Shown here piece after piece: positions 1 to 12,779 of a stretch of 64,000 nucleotides of DNA. A program made the translations under genes and the position numbers. The stretch's first letter is position 1; each line of letters starts with the position of its first letter. This DNA comes from Trochalopteron elliotii. Lineage: Eukaryota; Chordata; Aves; Passeriformes; Leiothrichidae. The stretch is taken from positions 562,290 to 626,289 of the forward strand of contig JANPWX010019140.1 in the NCBI GenBank assembly GCA_024734555.1. The letters run 5' to 3'. The notes under the pieces were generated by a model, which did not search any database, was not told the DNA's origin, and saw nothing but the letters and a program-made list of their open reading frames with translations.

Positions 1-3000
1 GATACAGATTCAGAAACACAATGAACCTAATGCACAGTTCAGGAAACTTGCCTGAAGTTTAGTCTGGCCTAGATTAGAAGAGACATTTCCTACTGTGAAC
101 ATATTCTTCTTTTTTGCCTAGTGAAGAATTCTCTCTCTCTAATGAAGGTGGGATAATGAACAGGCAGCAGTGATCAGTGGAAGAAGCAAGGTAAAAAAGA
201 AGGAACTGACAAAAAGAATTCACACAGGTTTCTCACCTTTCAGGCAAGACAGTGGGAGAAGATGCTTGCATCTAACATGTAAAATGTTCTGTGCATTTCT
301 TTTATGTGAGGGCACAAAAACCCCCTTAACATAAGCCCTTATGAAAAGCAGAACATGAGAACCACTAAGCATTCAAGTCAATGTTTGCCACTGTCTGCCT
401 TAGTTTCAGTTAAGTAAAAGTCTACTTGTTCACTGGAATGACCAAAAATCATGGAAAACCAGTATTATGTTGTGTTAATGGCATATTTAATGCTTTATAT
501 ATAGCCTCCTGGAGTAATCCTGCTTTGGGAGAATCAAAGTATTTAATTTTAAAATAAAGTCCAGAGCAGATTCTGTAGAGTTATTAATGTTATGAACAGC
601 ATGGAGGGGAAAAAAAAAAAAAAAAAAAAAAAAAAAGGTCACCTATGAATTCTATTTTAATATTTGGGTTTTTTTGCTTTAGAGCCTGACTCATGTTTTT
701 TATGATGTGAGTCTGGTCCAGCATATTGCTGTCTCTTGATTACTTTAAGTAGCAGAGGTGAACAGACCACATAGATTAATTTGGGAAAGCAACCAAATCA
801 TGGGTCTCCAGATAGAAACAACAAAATAAAAACTACGATCAAACTACAACCAACAGAAACTATAATCAAAAATAGTAGCAGCAGGATCCTGAGAGAGTAA
901 AAAATGAATTTATTGGTATGCTCCCACACTTTTTGGCTTCCCAAAGAACAAATAATGCAGAATCCAAATGTTCAACTCTTGACCCTAGCCAGTGTTCCAC
1001 TCCAGACTATGTTCTCATTCTGTATGTGTATGTGTGAAGTTTTGAGTAAATAGTATAAGCCACATTTCATGTGATCATCACAGAACTCCCTGTACGCCAT
1101 GTGGGTAAAAAGTTGTTTTGCAGTAACATCCACTGGAACTGAAACAATCCATCTAAGAAAACACTTAAACTGAATGATTTGACCATCCAAAGCAGGCCAG
1201 GCTGCAGGCCAGCTCCAAGCAATCAACCAGGCCCTTGAAAAACCTCCCACATGGAGCAAAATACAAACTACCTGGCAGGATTACACACACTCTGAAGACA
1301 TGATTGTCCTATTGACCATCCTACCAGCTGTGTGTGTGTCCCCTTGCTGTACTGCATTGTTTTGTTCTTTTTAACCACTCTGTAAATTTCAATATCCTAC
1401 AACATAATTTCAATATCTACATCCCAAAATTATGTAACTGAGGAAACTCTGTCTCTTAATGAGGAAGCATGTAGGTGATAGTCCCAGTCTGGTCAAAAGG
1501 CTGAATTTAGATATCTTAGAAGGGGTATAGAGAGGTACCTCTATATTCTCCCACTGCCCTGGTGGATGTGCAATAGCATCCTGATGAAAACTTTATTTTC
1601 ACCCCTGTTGTAGCAGAATTAGGTTCCTTCAGTTTTTCCTGTTGAACTTACTACTTGTTTGGTCTAGAAAAGAAATTTTAATTGACGCAAAATCAAAAAG
1701 AATCACTATATCACAACTATAAAGGCATTAATTTAAAGAGAAAAAACAGTTGGTAGTTGAATTCATAGCAAGGGGAGATATTAATAGTGGCTTAAAGTCA
1801 GGCATTCCATAGCCTGGAGGCCTGAATAGCCCACCTGCGAAAAACGGTCCCTCAGCATCAGGGTTCTTCAGTGCCTAGGTGTCTGGAAAGAAAGAGTATT
1901 TGGAAGAGGAATAAAACATCTTTTATGCAGAAAACACTGAACAATCCTGCTGTAAAGATTGTTGGTGAGGTGTTCATAAATACCCACCAACTAAAATGTG
2001 TAGGAGAGGTGGAATTTGTCAGCCCTCCTTGTCAGCCCCAGAGAGCGTGCAGGTGGTTTTGGCTGAGATCATTGGATATTATACACCATCACCTCTACAT
2101 GTTTTTAAAGGCACAGCTTTCCAGAATTCTGTTCTCCATGAAATTAGCCAAGCAAGAACAGCCATGAAATCCTGTATTGGCTCCTGGATGTAGGTGTGTG
2201 ATGATGCTGCCTGGTGGCTGTGCTCCACACTCAGCCTTGTCAAATTCTCTGTGATATTCATTGCATTGCACTCTCATGAAAGGATCTAGTTAAGGCTGGG
2301 GGAAATACCTGGGGCTTTCTGAGTCTGCACATGGTTCATGGTGCTTCTCAAAAGCTGTAATCTTGAATACACTTTGAAAGTAGAATGGCTGCTTGGCAGT
2401 ATTTTCAGAATCTACTTTGGTGCTGGTCACCATGGTGGCAGGTGGATGATAAAGCCTTTTGCTTAGCTTACAAATACTGTTTATCAAATGCTGCCTTGCT
2501 TAGCCTATAGGTATTTGCACAAACTGAAATTTTCTAGGATGGGCTCCAGGACAAGAACCTGGATAAACACAGCAGCTCTCTGTCTCTAATGAGCTAGCAA
2601 ACATCAGCATTGGAGATTGTGGAACTGCCCTGCTGGTGCCAAACACAGTGTAGAAGGTTCATGCCCAATCTTGTACTGCATTTAGTGTTTTGATGAATGA
2701 TTGGTCACAAGCAAAAGAAGAAACATGAAACATTATGCTGCCCTTCAGCTGACAAATGCTAACATAGTATTTCAGAAATAAGTGGTACATCTAGAAGCAA
2801 CAACTTATCCAGATAGATACAAAAAGCAGAAACCACTCTTTTTGACTGCGCTTGTGAGTTCAGCCCATTCTTGGTACAGACTCTTGAACAACAGAAGCAT
2901 TTTCTGTGTGTGATGATACCCTGCATGTGTGCTGTATTTGGGATCAGTGAGACATTCAGCAGGAGTAGTCTTTCTCCTTGTAATTTTCAGTAAGACTTTG

Positions 3001-5085
3001 GCCTATTTTTAAATCACTCACTCAGGAAAACTTTTGGCTCACATTAAAACTAAAATGAAATTTACTGCTTTACATTAGCAGGCAGGTAGACTTCCCCTCT
3101 ACAGTGTCAAAAGGGTACTCTCCAAGAGAGCTTTGATGACTCTCTTCAAAGGCAAGTGTCAGTTCTTATAGACCTGCACATAGCAGAGACCGTGCCATCA
3201 GCTTTCAGATGCCCGGGTAACACCTTATCATCTTCCTAACTGCTAACAAAATCAATTCTAGTCAATTAAACAGAGAACCAGAAAAGGTGCCCAGGCAGTG
3301 GGACTTGCTACCCAGACAATTGAGCTATTTTGGTACAAATCTATTAGGAATGAAGATTACCATCTCAGACAACCCCCAGATCTATAGCTAATAGAGAGTT
3401 AGGAGAAATACACACACAGTTTGGATATAGGTATTGTGTACTGAAGTTTAGTCATGTGGGGTCTGTGCAGTTGGCATTGATGCTAGGCAAAAGTCCTGAG
3501 TGTGTTTTGTTTATATCACTGAGAAAAACAAACCCCAAAGAATTTAACACTGTGGTCTACTTATAAAGTATTCTGTTTTTGTCCAGATCTCATAAAGCCC
3601 AGAGGTCACTGGCCATATATACAACCGTAAGGGACTGCCAGCCTAAGAATGCAAAATGATCTTGGTAAATTAAAGCACTATGACCTGAGGTGGTGGGGGA
3701 AAGGCAAAAAGCAACCCAACAAAAGCCAGATACAATGAACCTAGCCCAAATACAAGATTACCTTTGTAAAGGACCATCAGCTGTACCAGTTCAAGGTGGA
3801 GTGTCCAGGGAACAGTCTAGAAAAAAAGGGTCTGGAATGTAAGTGCAAAAATAGACATGAATGAATGGTGTCACAGCCTTGTGAAAAAGGTAAACAGTGG
3901 CTCTAAGAACAGGAACAATTTTACTTGGCCTTAGTAACACTCCGCATTAAATTGTTAAATATTCTGTCTGTGTTGGGGAAATCCAGGGGATTTCCTTCTT
4001 CCTTGTCATTCTTCCCTTTTTCAAATCACTGTGAAGCAAGTGCAGAAGATGCAAAGAAAAATAGACTAGAACATGAAAATATCTAGCAATATTACCTCTG
4101 TAGAGAAATTGAAAGTGTTAACAGTATTCAGTCTAGACACCAAAGGACTAAGCCTTCAGATAAAAAAGCCAGCAGGAGAGGAATTACCTCTTTTTCATAT
4201 TGGCTTTAGATGGGATCAAGTGTCACAAATTTCCTCCAACACCAGACCATGTTTTCTGCTGAATCTGGAGATGTACTGAGGGGAGGAGGATGCCCATAAG
4301 AGCAGGCTGGGCAGTAGCTGTGAGGAACAGCATGAGCACAGTGATATGGGTGACGATGTCTTGAAAAGTTACGGTTTATTTTCTGTGATTTCCATAAATA
4401 TTTCCACCTCATTGGCATATGTCCGAAATCCTGCTAGAACTAATACCTGACTCTTTATTCACATTTGGACCAACTCTCTGCTCAGTGGTGATTTCTTACC
4501 ATTTTTTTGACACTCAGTTAACTAATTAATTGAACCCCTAGCGTTAACTTTTCCTGGTAGTACATATTATGTTGGCACTTAAAGTCACACACACTACAAA
4601 ATCTCTGGTATATAGTATCCAGACAATTACATCAGTTTGCTGCTTGGTTCCCAAGACAGTGCACTCAGTTCTAGAGATTAGATCCTTCTTGAATCCTTCA
4701 GCAGTCAGAACTTTTTCTTCCTCATGGGAATGTATGACTTTTTCCCTCTACAGTGCTTAGAAAGTTGCTGGTGGAGGTCGTGGCCCTAATCCACCAGGCA
4801 TTTATCAACTGCTTTTTGACAGGTAAAAAAGGGTTTAAAAATGGTGGGAACATCCTGAATACTGAAATGTGAGAAAAGCAATAGCATCTCAGTCTCTCTC
4901 TCATTCAAATGTAGAAAACAATTCTTAACCCATGATTTTTATGATGTTCTCTGCAAAATCACCAGAGAAGAGATAAATGTGCTGTGTCGTTTGGGCACTT
5001 TGAAGGTCAGATTTCAACTGGTGTTTTATAAAGGAGGCAGGATGGACTGAGAATTTCTGAGAGGCAGAGAGAGAGATCTCCTTCA
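1..5085. other. Unassigned non-coding DNA
   Basis: AT-rich unique sequence with no exon, RNA gene or mobile element that I recognise. The open frames here are under 100 codons, lie on both strands and encode nothing familiar. The only distinct feature is the A27 homopolymer at 610-636. Old degraded repeats could be present below what can be seen by eye. Confidence 0.6.
610..636 (+). repeat. A27 homopolymer
   Basis: An uninterrupted run of 27 A. I looked for a retrocopied gene or SINE body directly upstream and saw none, and no flanking target duplication is obvious. CR1 elements do not end in poly(A), so this is best called a simple repeat. Confidence 0.9.
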
Positions 5086-5132
5086 CTCTCTCTCTCTTTC
5101 TCTCTCTGTCTCTCTCTGTGTCTCTCTCTGTG
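5086..5132 (+). repeat. (TC)n microsatellite with GT interruptions
   Basis: CT/TC dinucleotides with a few TTTC, TGTC and TGTG interruptions. A GA run at 5066-5076 lies just upstream and is complementary to the TC run, so a single strand could fold on itself. The Arg/Glu-rich minus-strand open frame through this tract is only a translation of the repeat. Confidence 0.9.
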
Positions 5133-6120
5133 CAACAACCCCTACCCCCTGCTGGAAATGGGGAGTCATGAACAGGCAGGTTCAGAATGAGCTGCACAGA
5201 TTTCAGCTATCCCCCAGGAAGAAACCAGTGTCCCCCTTACTATGGGATTTTTTCTGCAAGTCCAACCTAGGGTCTTTCTGTTGCTTATGAGACCATAATA
5301 TAAAGGAAACGACCCAGAAATAGATGAGCTTAAAGTAACAATTTCTATTAACCTGCTCATATTTCTCTACTATTCTGACTGGCTGCTGCCAATTTCCAAA
5401 AAATAAACTATTCACTTGTAAACTAATAAAACTGCAGTCTGCTCTTACACAGATTACCTCGTAGATGTAAATCTCACATGGATCAGTCTCCAGTGCAAGA
5501 AACTCACTGCATATCAGATACAGTGACTCAGTTTGCAGGTCTTCATGTTTCTGTGCCCACTCTATGGCATAATTCATAAAAATGAATTCTATGGCATTTC
5601 ATAAAAATTACTCTTATTTTTTCAAGACTGCTGTGTGCTATTACAGTGATTTCAAGTAAACCTTTTGCACTGAGAAAGAGTAGAATGACTAATTTATGTC
5701 AAAATGCTCAAGAGTGACAGCAAAACTCTTAGAATCTGCTTCTTCATAACATCCAGACATGATGCATGAGTTGAGCTATATCATACAATCTCTGATATGT
5801 ATAAAACAAGGATAATATTTTAATTTATTGCCAAAGTGGATTTTGGGGGATAATTGCATTAGCATGATGAAGTTCTGAGACTACAGAGCTCACAGCAGTA
5901 CAAATATCTAGACAGAAAATTTCCAATAGAAACCACTCAACTCCCCAGGTAAACTGAGGCTTAAGTAAAGGGCAGAATCGTCTTGTTTGCTGAAGAAAAA
6001 ATGGTCTTTTAAGCCAAACAGCAACAAAGTTGAAAGTTTTTGCTAAGATATATTTCTTCCTTTTTTCTCTCTAGTTTTTAAAATATCAACAAGTTTATGC
6101 ACCTTTTTTTTTGTACTTGC
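5133..6120. other. Unassigned non-coding DNA
   Basis: No repeat family, exon or RNA gene recognised. A minus-strand frame of 124 codons (5203-5577) shows no domain, signal peptide or compositional bias typical of coding sequence, and I treat it as chance. Confidence 0.55.
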
Positions 6121-6256
6121 ATTCTGCGGGGGGTATTTTGTTGTTGTTGGTTTTTTTTTTGGTTTGGTTTGGTTTGGGTTGGGGTTTTTTTTGTCTGTTT
6201 TGGGGTTTTTTTGTGGGTTTTTTTGTTGTTGTTGTTGCTGGGGTTTTTTTTTTTTT
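6121..6256 (+). repeat. GT-rich, C-poor low-complexity tract
   Basis: T runs alternate with GGTTT and GTT units. The section 6161-6184 has four G runs (GG, GG, GG, GGG) separated by short T loops followed by GGGG, enough for a two-layer G-quadruplex on the plus strand. The Lys/Pro/Gln-rich minus-strand frames here are a by-product of the composition. Confidence 0.85.
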
Positions 6257-9200
6257 AGATTTTCTATACAAAAAAGGCAGGTAGCATTTTGCACAAACCA
6301 GACATATCTCCCTGTTAAAAGTGCTGCTCATTAGATAAAAAAAAAAATCTTTGGTCTTCAACTGAAGAGGAAGTGTTCTCAAAAAATGCCCACAGCTCTC
6401 TGAAAACAGTATTTATTTTTACTTAGTGTGCCTGATTCTGATACTATCTTGGTCAAAACGACAGACAGCAAACCACAGAAAAGCTTTTTAAATCATCTAC
6501 CTTCTTTGCTTTATAAGTAGGCTCAGAATAAGAATCTTCATTGTTATATCACCAGTACTTTCTCTGATCTCTTCGCCCAACAGGAATTTCTCTGGTTACT
6601 TCCTTATGCCTCCTGCAAAATGTCTGTGAAAAACAAGCAGGCATCAATCTGTGCTCCAGGTAATGCCCTTCTCAAAGCCAACTTGCCCACATTTCACAGT
6701 ACAGGAGGATTGATTGACATGGGAAATGCAACCCCAAGCTGGTTTCACTAAGTACCAAATGGGACAAAGGGAGTTTTTGACAAAACCTTGGAGGAATGGA
6801 ACGGAGATGGCCAAGGTCACTTTGTTTGAGTCATTGCACAATCCTTACATGGTAGCTACTTCAAACATATCCTTAATGTAACAGGAGAACATCACACACC
6901 CAACACTGAAAAACAGACCTCACCACATCCTGATCTGCATCCAGACTCTAGAGTTAAGCTCTGTTCATTCCTTTTAGCTGTGGTTTCTTCATACAGCTCT
7001 TGGAGGAAAGAAAAGAGTTGTTCAATTGACATGATATTTTGCAAGACAAGTCCCCAAATTACAAGAAGTTGAGCAACATTTTGGCAAAGATTTTGGCATA
7101 TTCTTTCCTCCTTTTATGCATTTATCTTTGTCCAAAGTAGATCTTCTCCATGACTCTCCTGTCTGCACAAATGACTCTGTTTGCTGAAGGAGTCTTCAAC
7201 TACTTTTAATCCATCCTGAACTTTGCAGCTTCCTTTTTGTTTAGTTTTCTGTATTAGACAATGACTTTTTCCTTTTTTCCCCTCCCCAATTACTTTCTTC
7301 TGCCTTTTGCGGTTTTTTCTCCCTTATTTTTTTCCCTCAAGATGCGTCATGGTTCCTATATCCCTCCAAAGGCTTTAGCAACTTTTAAAAAAATTATTAT
7401 TACTATCATTCTTTTTTCTTCCTAGCGTGTTTCCTTATACAGACTTTTACCAGTAAATTTCCGTGTTAGTGAGAAGACAAGCAAGCATGGACAAAAGCCT
7501 ACAAACTAAAACCACAAAACTAGTTTCCAGTTTTTCCATTTCCAGTAGATTTTTTGCATTATTGGTAGTTCTGAGAGTGCAAAGGGTGACTTCCTTATCC
7601 ATTATCCCTTGAGAATTACATCAGTGAACAGCAATCTGAATTTCTCAGAAATTCTGTGGGAGAAGTGCAGATGGAGGCAGAAATAGGAATATCATAGTCA
7701 TCCTGACCTTGTTCAGTACAAGCTGAAATGCTTTGGGGTGAATCCATGCCACAGACAATGGAAATCATTAAGTGACACCTGAGTATAAGGAATATAAAGA
7801 ACAGACTTACACATTGAGAACTCTTTTTCAGCATGTTTGAACACATGTGAATAATGGCCACTGTTGAAAATGCAGCTTATGAGAAAAGAACACAATCACT
7901 TTTCCAAAGCAGCTAACTAGCTCTCTTCATTTCCAGCAGGAAAGGAGCAAAATGTTATTTGAAACAGAAAACGAGTTGAAAGTCCACGTAACCCAATTTA
8001 TAGAAATGAGGCAGAAATCCTTGTTTTGAGAATAATGTTAAACAAAGTCCTACACTTCCACAAGAATTCTTTGTGCTTGCAGATGGTGCATGCCCACAGA
8101 TACTTTTGAACATGCCTGTCTTCAGTGACATATCAGGAGTCTGGGTAGCAATTCTCAGAAATATATTGACATTTTAACAGTTTGGCTTGATATCTTATAG
8201 GCTCAGCAAAAAATTACCAGGCAGAGCAGGGGGTTTTATTATACCAGATAGATGCCTTAAGTAATAACATTTAGCTTGATAGGATCAGAAACTTTTTATA
8301 TTTTATACACTTCTTATTCATACAGAAGTGTGGATGATGAGTACTGAAATATCTACTCTGTTGACTGTTTTTGATACAATGTATAAAACTTTAATTAATT
8401 ATTTCTTTGGATAGCTATTTACTTGTGAGGGATTATAGATGGTACAAGTATTATTCAGTGTATTTATTATTCTCTCAAGCCTTTGTGGTGGCTTTTAAAA
8501 ACAAGACCATAGCGTGAAGTAAATAATTCCAAGTGCTCTTCCTATTTCAATTCATAATTTAACTGAACTTGTGTATATGCATCTAAAATGTTATTTTCTT
8601 AAAAAATATGAAATTGCTTTTGTCATTTGTAGAATTTTCCATGAATGTGACCCAAATGAGCATTTGGAATAATCAGTAATAGTAGTAAAATGAAAATCAT
8701 GTCCTTTGATCTTCCTGAAACAGTAAGTTTCACAATTTAAAAAACAGAGAAAAGGAAAATAATCATGGAAATATTACAGTTTTATACTCGTTTCCATCAG
8801 TCGGGAAGTTCTTATTCCAAGATTTGTCTATTTTTTACCAAACAGTACGAAGTATTTCAAAAGCTTGTAGTACAGAGCAGCTTGGATGACAGGCTTTAAT
8901 TAAGAAAAGTTCCATGGCTATTTTACCCTTTATTTACTTGAAAATCCGTGCATTCTATGCAACGCCTACAGAGCTATCACCAGGGATTTACTCCAAATAA
9001 AAATGCCATTCCTGGCAGCATGTGCTGCATAACACTTCACTGCTAAGATTTACAAGACATACATAATACACCCTAAAGAGTCAAAAGCCCAGACAGTGGT
9101 AGTGATGAGTGTGGATAACAGTCCTCCTGCAGGCACCACCATGACAGGGGTGGGCTAAATGGGAACTAAGCAAATCTTGCGATCTGGACTCTAACACCCC

Positions 9201-10152
9201 TTACTCCCTCATTTTTTTCTGCAGCAAGGATTACATGATAGTCCCTGAGGGAGCAATCTGATGCTTAAGGCTTCCTAATGCACAGAAGTTGCACTCAATC
9301 TGCTCATGTCATAAGTGGTGCCCCAGTGAGCACTCCTTGGCAGCGGCTACACTAATTTACATGCTCACACACATGTTCTGCTGTGTATGGAGCTGTAGAG
9401 CCTGAGTTGTGAGGCAGGAGGACTGAACAACTACAGAAGAACCCAAGGATCTGTGAAATATCCTGATTTATGTCTGGGGTAGTGTCCAGCCAACAGGAGA
9501 TTCTCCACAAAAAGACTTTCTTACAAAAGCCCATAAGTATCTTCCAGCAGCAGCCGAGAGCTTGCTGTACAGGCTGAAAGAAAATGACGCTGTGTTATCT
9601 GTCTCTTGGATCTACTCATCAATAGTCATTAATATTTATATAAAGTGTTTTAACTTGCCATCAAATAAATTAATCACAAAATTACAAACCACTTTACTGC
9701 AGGGCATTTTTAATCTTCAGTGGAGAGACAAGAAGAACAATGTCTCTGAGAAGTGCCACTGAGGTTCCCCCTCATTGTCCTTCCACTGTCCTTCCTGCCA
9801 TCTCTTAGTACACTGTCACTCAATACAAAACATGACTATCCACTTAACCTAACCTTGGTTCTGATGTAATGCCATGAAGTCGCCTATTCAAAGCTCAGCA
9901 TCTCTCATCTAACAAAAGCAGCCTTCACCACCAGTACTTCTGTTCAAACATGTGCGGAGATTAAAAAAGGAACAGACTCTCAGAGAGAGAAAAATTCGTA
10001 GCAGGAAAAGGTGAGTAAACTCAATGCTTTCTCACATGCTGAGCTCTTTTTTTAACTCTGCTGTTTGAATCTCATGTGTTCTCCCTTTGTTTTGTCATAG
10101 ATTTGAAATAAGATATCCAGAGAAATTATCCAGCCTGTGTAATATGTTACCT
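6257..10152. other. Unassigned non-coding DNA
   Basis: AT-rich unique sequence. All open frames are shorter than about 100 codons and none resembles a known protein. I see no CR1 end, LTR boundary, tRNA or tandem array. AT-rich stretches around 8380-8600 look like ordinary background. Confidence 0.55.
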
Positions 10153-10280
10153 TTTATGGGTTGGTTAGGTTTTTGTTTGTCTATGGTTTTTTGCTCCTTT
10201 ACTTTTTTTCTTGGAGTTTTTGTTTGGTTGATTGATTGGTTTTTTGCTATACTTCTCTATGTTTTGTTGCTATGTATGGT
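10153..10280 (+). repeat. GT-rich, C-poor low-complexity tract
   Basis: Mainly T with GG, TGG and TTTG units. It lies inside a 120-codon plus-strand frame (10087-10449) whose middle is a string of Phe, Leu, Trp and Val; that hydrophobic stretch is what any T/G-rich DNA gives in translation, so I do not call a membrane protein. Confidence 0.75.
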
Positions 10281-10604
10281 TAAAATTTTGCAGAAACCTT
10301 TGGCTGGAAAATTGTGTATGTTTGCTGTTAGAATGAAAAGCTACTTCCTTCCCTCTGCGTCACACCTTCACAGCAGTATTTGTACTAGCTGGAAGCAGCA
10401 CCACGTCATGTCTCCTCCCTCTTTATGTTTTTCCAAACTGATGGGTTGAAAACCCCACCACTGAGGGCAGTATTATCAGAAGTTCAGAGTGGGAAGAGAT
10501 GTTCATTAACAGGTACACACAAATCAGGCCCGAATTTCTCATATCCTTACAGCTTTGCCTGTACACCTTCAATACACAGCAGGAGTTCATAAGGCCTTGT
10601 CTGC
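10281..10604. other. Unassigned non-coding DNA
   Basis: No recognisable feature. It may hold more of the eroded CR1 element that starts to be recognisable near 10605, but I cannot align it by eye. Confidence 0.45.
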
Positions 10605-10820
10605 TCACATTTGTACAAAGGACAAGAGGCCACGGACAAAAGTGACAACAAAAGAAATTCCAACCAGACGTAAGGAAAAAGCATTTCACAATAAGAGTAG
10701 TTCAGTGGTGGTACCAGTTGCCCACAGAAGCTGCAGAAACTCTCTTCCCTGAGGTTAAAATAACTATAAAAGGCCTTAAATGGACAGACATGACTGACGT
10801 AGGCCTTGCTCTTGAACAGT
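10605..10820 (+). mobile_element. Eroded CR1 LINE fragment, 3' region
   Basis: The order of words follows the CR1 3' region on the plus strand: a 'ggacaagagg' block at 10620-10629, a 'gaaattcca' block at 10654, a run like 'taaggaaaaagcatttcac', a 'cagtggtggtaccagttgccca' type block near 10703-10724 and then 'ctgcagaaactct'. In CR1 these correspond to the segment just past the end of the reverse transcriptase frame. Many substitutions show it is old. The 3' terminal short repeats are not visible, so the right edge is approximate. A 139-codon minus-strand frame crosses it and is taken as chance. Confidence 0.65.
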
Positions 10821-11190
10821 ACATTTAACTGAAATCCTCCTTTCCCACATGAATTACTGTTTATCCCTATGGTTTCAGAATCAGTCTGTGCTGGTGGATT
10901 GCAGGAATAGAGGAAGAGTGCAAGCATGTCTCTAAGAATAGGGGGAGTATGGTCAAGACTTGACACCTGCTAGTGTTGGAAGGATGGGAGGAAATATTGC
11001 AAAAGAGACTCTGGACTGGCAAGAGATTGGGGTTGGAGAAGGTGAAGGGAGAGAAGGGTAAAGTAAACAATCTTCTCATGACTTTGCTTATTTGGGGTAT
11101 CAGACCCCAGCATGAGGGAAGCAAAGCAGGAAGCAGCAGGCACAGTAATTACATATAAACTGATTCCATCCCAAGACTTCTAGACATTAA
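10821..11190. other. Unassigned non-coding DNA
   Basis: Between a CR1 fragment and an LTR. Purine-rich around 10975-11070. Nothing else recognised. Confidence 0.5.
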
Positions 11191-11606
11191 TGCCTTGGGA
11201 AGGCTGACCTGGAACAGAGACTGGTCAGAGCCAGAGAATAAAGTAGGTGTTTATTGAAAGGCCTTTAAGGGTACACCTTGGGGCAGCACAAGAGCCTGAC
11301 CAGGGCTACACCCAAGGTGGACTTAAAATGGTCACAGAATGGACAACCTGTCACAAGGTCTCACACTAAAGTTTTGGTTCACTTGCATGTCAGGATTTAA
11401 TGGTCCAGTTGCAGCTTCAGTTTGTGAAGTCCTATCCTTCTTGTTTTCTCTCTTCAGTCCACCATTGTTTATGCTTTTGGGCCTGAAACTTTTACTTGTT
11501 GTCCTTGGTCTTTAGCAGGAAAAGGACTTTTTTTTTGTTTTACCTACTCTGTGAAGAGAGCTTACTAGCATTTAATATGAGGCTCAGAGCTACACCCCTA
11601 GGCAGC
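11191..11606 (-). mobile_element. Endogenous retrovirus LTR, minus strand
   Basis: The sequence resembles a songbird LTR family that I recall, in reverse orientation. Read on the plus strand it opens TGCCTTGGG and closes near CTAGGCAGCA, consistent with TG...CA ends. On the minus strand an AATAAA polyadenylation signal lies at 11250-11255, about 60 bp from the proposed 3' end, as expected for the R-U5 part. I could not find a matching target-site duplication at these edges, so the limits may be off by a few tens of bases. No gag, pol or env sequence flanks it; it appears to be a solo LTR. Confidence 0.7.
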
Positions 11607-12007
11607 ACAGATTCTGAAAAACACAAAAGCTAAAACTTAAGGCATCAACATGAATGAGAGATTGGTGTTTTTTCATAAAGTTAAGAATGAAAATGCAAAG
11701 TAAAGAATGAAAATTCAAATTACCAATCACAGAGAAAACACTGCATAGCAATAATATGCAATACCTTTTTAAGTAAAGCTCAGGATAAATACACAACTGT
11801 AGAGTATGTTTTCAAGAAAAAGTTCAAACGTGGGGACAAAAGCAAACACAAAAGATTTAAAGGCATATAGGAATTTTTTGCAACCACATTTTTGGTAAGT
11901 AAAAATTCAGAAGAATGAAGCAGCAGCAAAGACAAATGCAGGAGAGTGTGTAGTATGCTTGAGCACAAAGACTGTCAGACTAGGAAAGCTGATATAAACA
12001 AGAACAT
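11607..12007. other. Unassigned non-coding DNA
   Basis: A-rich sequence between an LTR and a CR1 end, with a short internal repetition of 'aagaatgaaaat' near 11683 and 11704. Nothing else recognised. Confidence 0.5.
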
Positions 12008-12260
12008 GGAATCACAGAATGGTTTGGACTGTAAGAGACCTTAAAGATCATTTAATTGCAACATCCCTGCCATGAGCAGGGAATCTTTTATTATATCATA
12101 TACTCAGCACTCCATGTAATCTGGCCTTGATTGCTTATCTGGGGATGGGTCATCCACAACTTCTCTGGACACCACTTTTCAGTGCCTCACCACTTGCACA
12201 GTAAAGAATTTCTTCCTAATATCCAATCTAAAACTACACTCTTTCAAGCTATTAAGATGT
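12008..12260 (-). mobile_element. CR1 LINE 3' end, minus strand
   Basis: Clear avian CR1 3' region in reverse orientation: the block 'atcacagaatggtttgga' at the left edge, then 'gaccttaaagatcattta', 'cctgccatgagcaggga', 'atgggtcatccacaacttc', 'tcagtgcctcaccac' and 'taaagaatttcttcctaat'. The 5' part of the element is missing, which is the normal 5'-truncated state of CR1 copies. A short internal segment near 12088-12140 is diverged. The 89-codon frame from 12131 reads through it and is not a gene. Confidence 0.93.
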
Positions 12261-12552
12261 GTGGCAAAGAGAGAAAAAGCCAGCTTAGATCAGGAAAACA
12301 AGAGGCTATTTATATGGACTACATGTTTGAATTGGGTTGGGCAGGAGTGAAATCATCCCAGGGCACAATTTATGACTGGGTGAGGTTTCAGATGATTTGA
12401 AAAGAGCAAATGAATTTGAAAAACGGGATGGGAGCAGCTAGAACACTGGTGACTAGCCAGCTTAACATAAATTTTTTGGGAAGGGCTAAAATAAAAAAGT
12501 TGATCTATTATAAACATCCCAAGGATAACACAGAAATAAGTAACAAGTAGTG

Positions 12553-12603
<51 letters not shown>

Positions 12604-12779
12604 TGCTTTTATCTATAACAAAAATAACAGTTTTTGACAAAAGGAAAAATATGTTAACTCAGGGAGGATCTGTCTGAACCATTTATATTAGTAAAAATAT
12701 TTAGGTGTCAGGTAAAAGGCAGTTTGAATTGGAAAGACCAGAGTATATTTATCATGGGTTCACTGTCACACTGTGTAGT
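12261..12779. other. Unassigned non-coding DNA with A37 run
   Basis: AT-rich. The only clear feature is the A37 homopolymer at 12563-12599. No retrocopy body is recognised upstream of it. Confidence 0.5.
12563..12599 (+). repeat. A37 homopolymer
   Basis: Uninterrupted run of 37 A, the longest mononucleotide run in the window. It has no identifiable SINE or processed pseudogene in front and no evident target duplication. Its true length may vary between individuals or be inexact in the assembly. Confidence 0.9.

Noticed and set aside
610..636. Poly(A) tail of a processed pseudogene or SINE
   Set aside because: No recognisable gene or SINE body upstream and no target duplication seen; the same holds for A37 at 12563.
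10547..10966. 139-codon minus-strand frame
   Set aside because: It crosses an eroded CR1 fragment in the antisense direction and has no recognisable domain.
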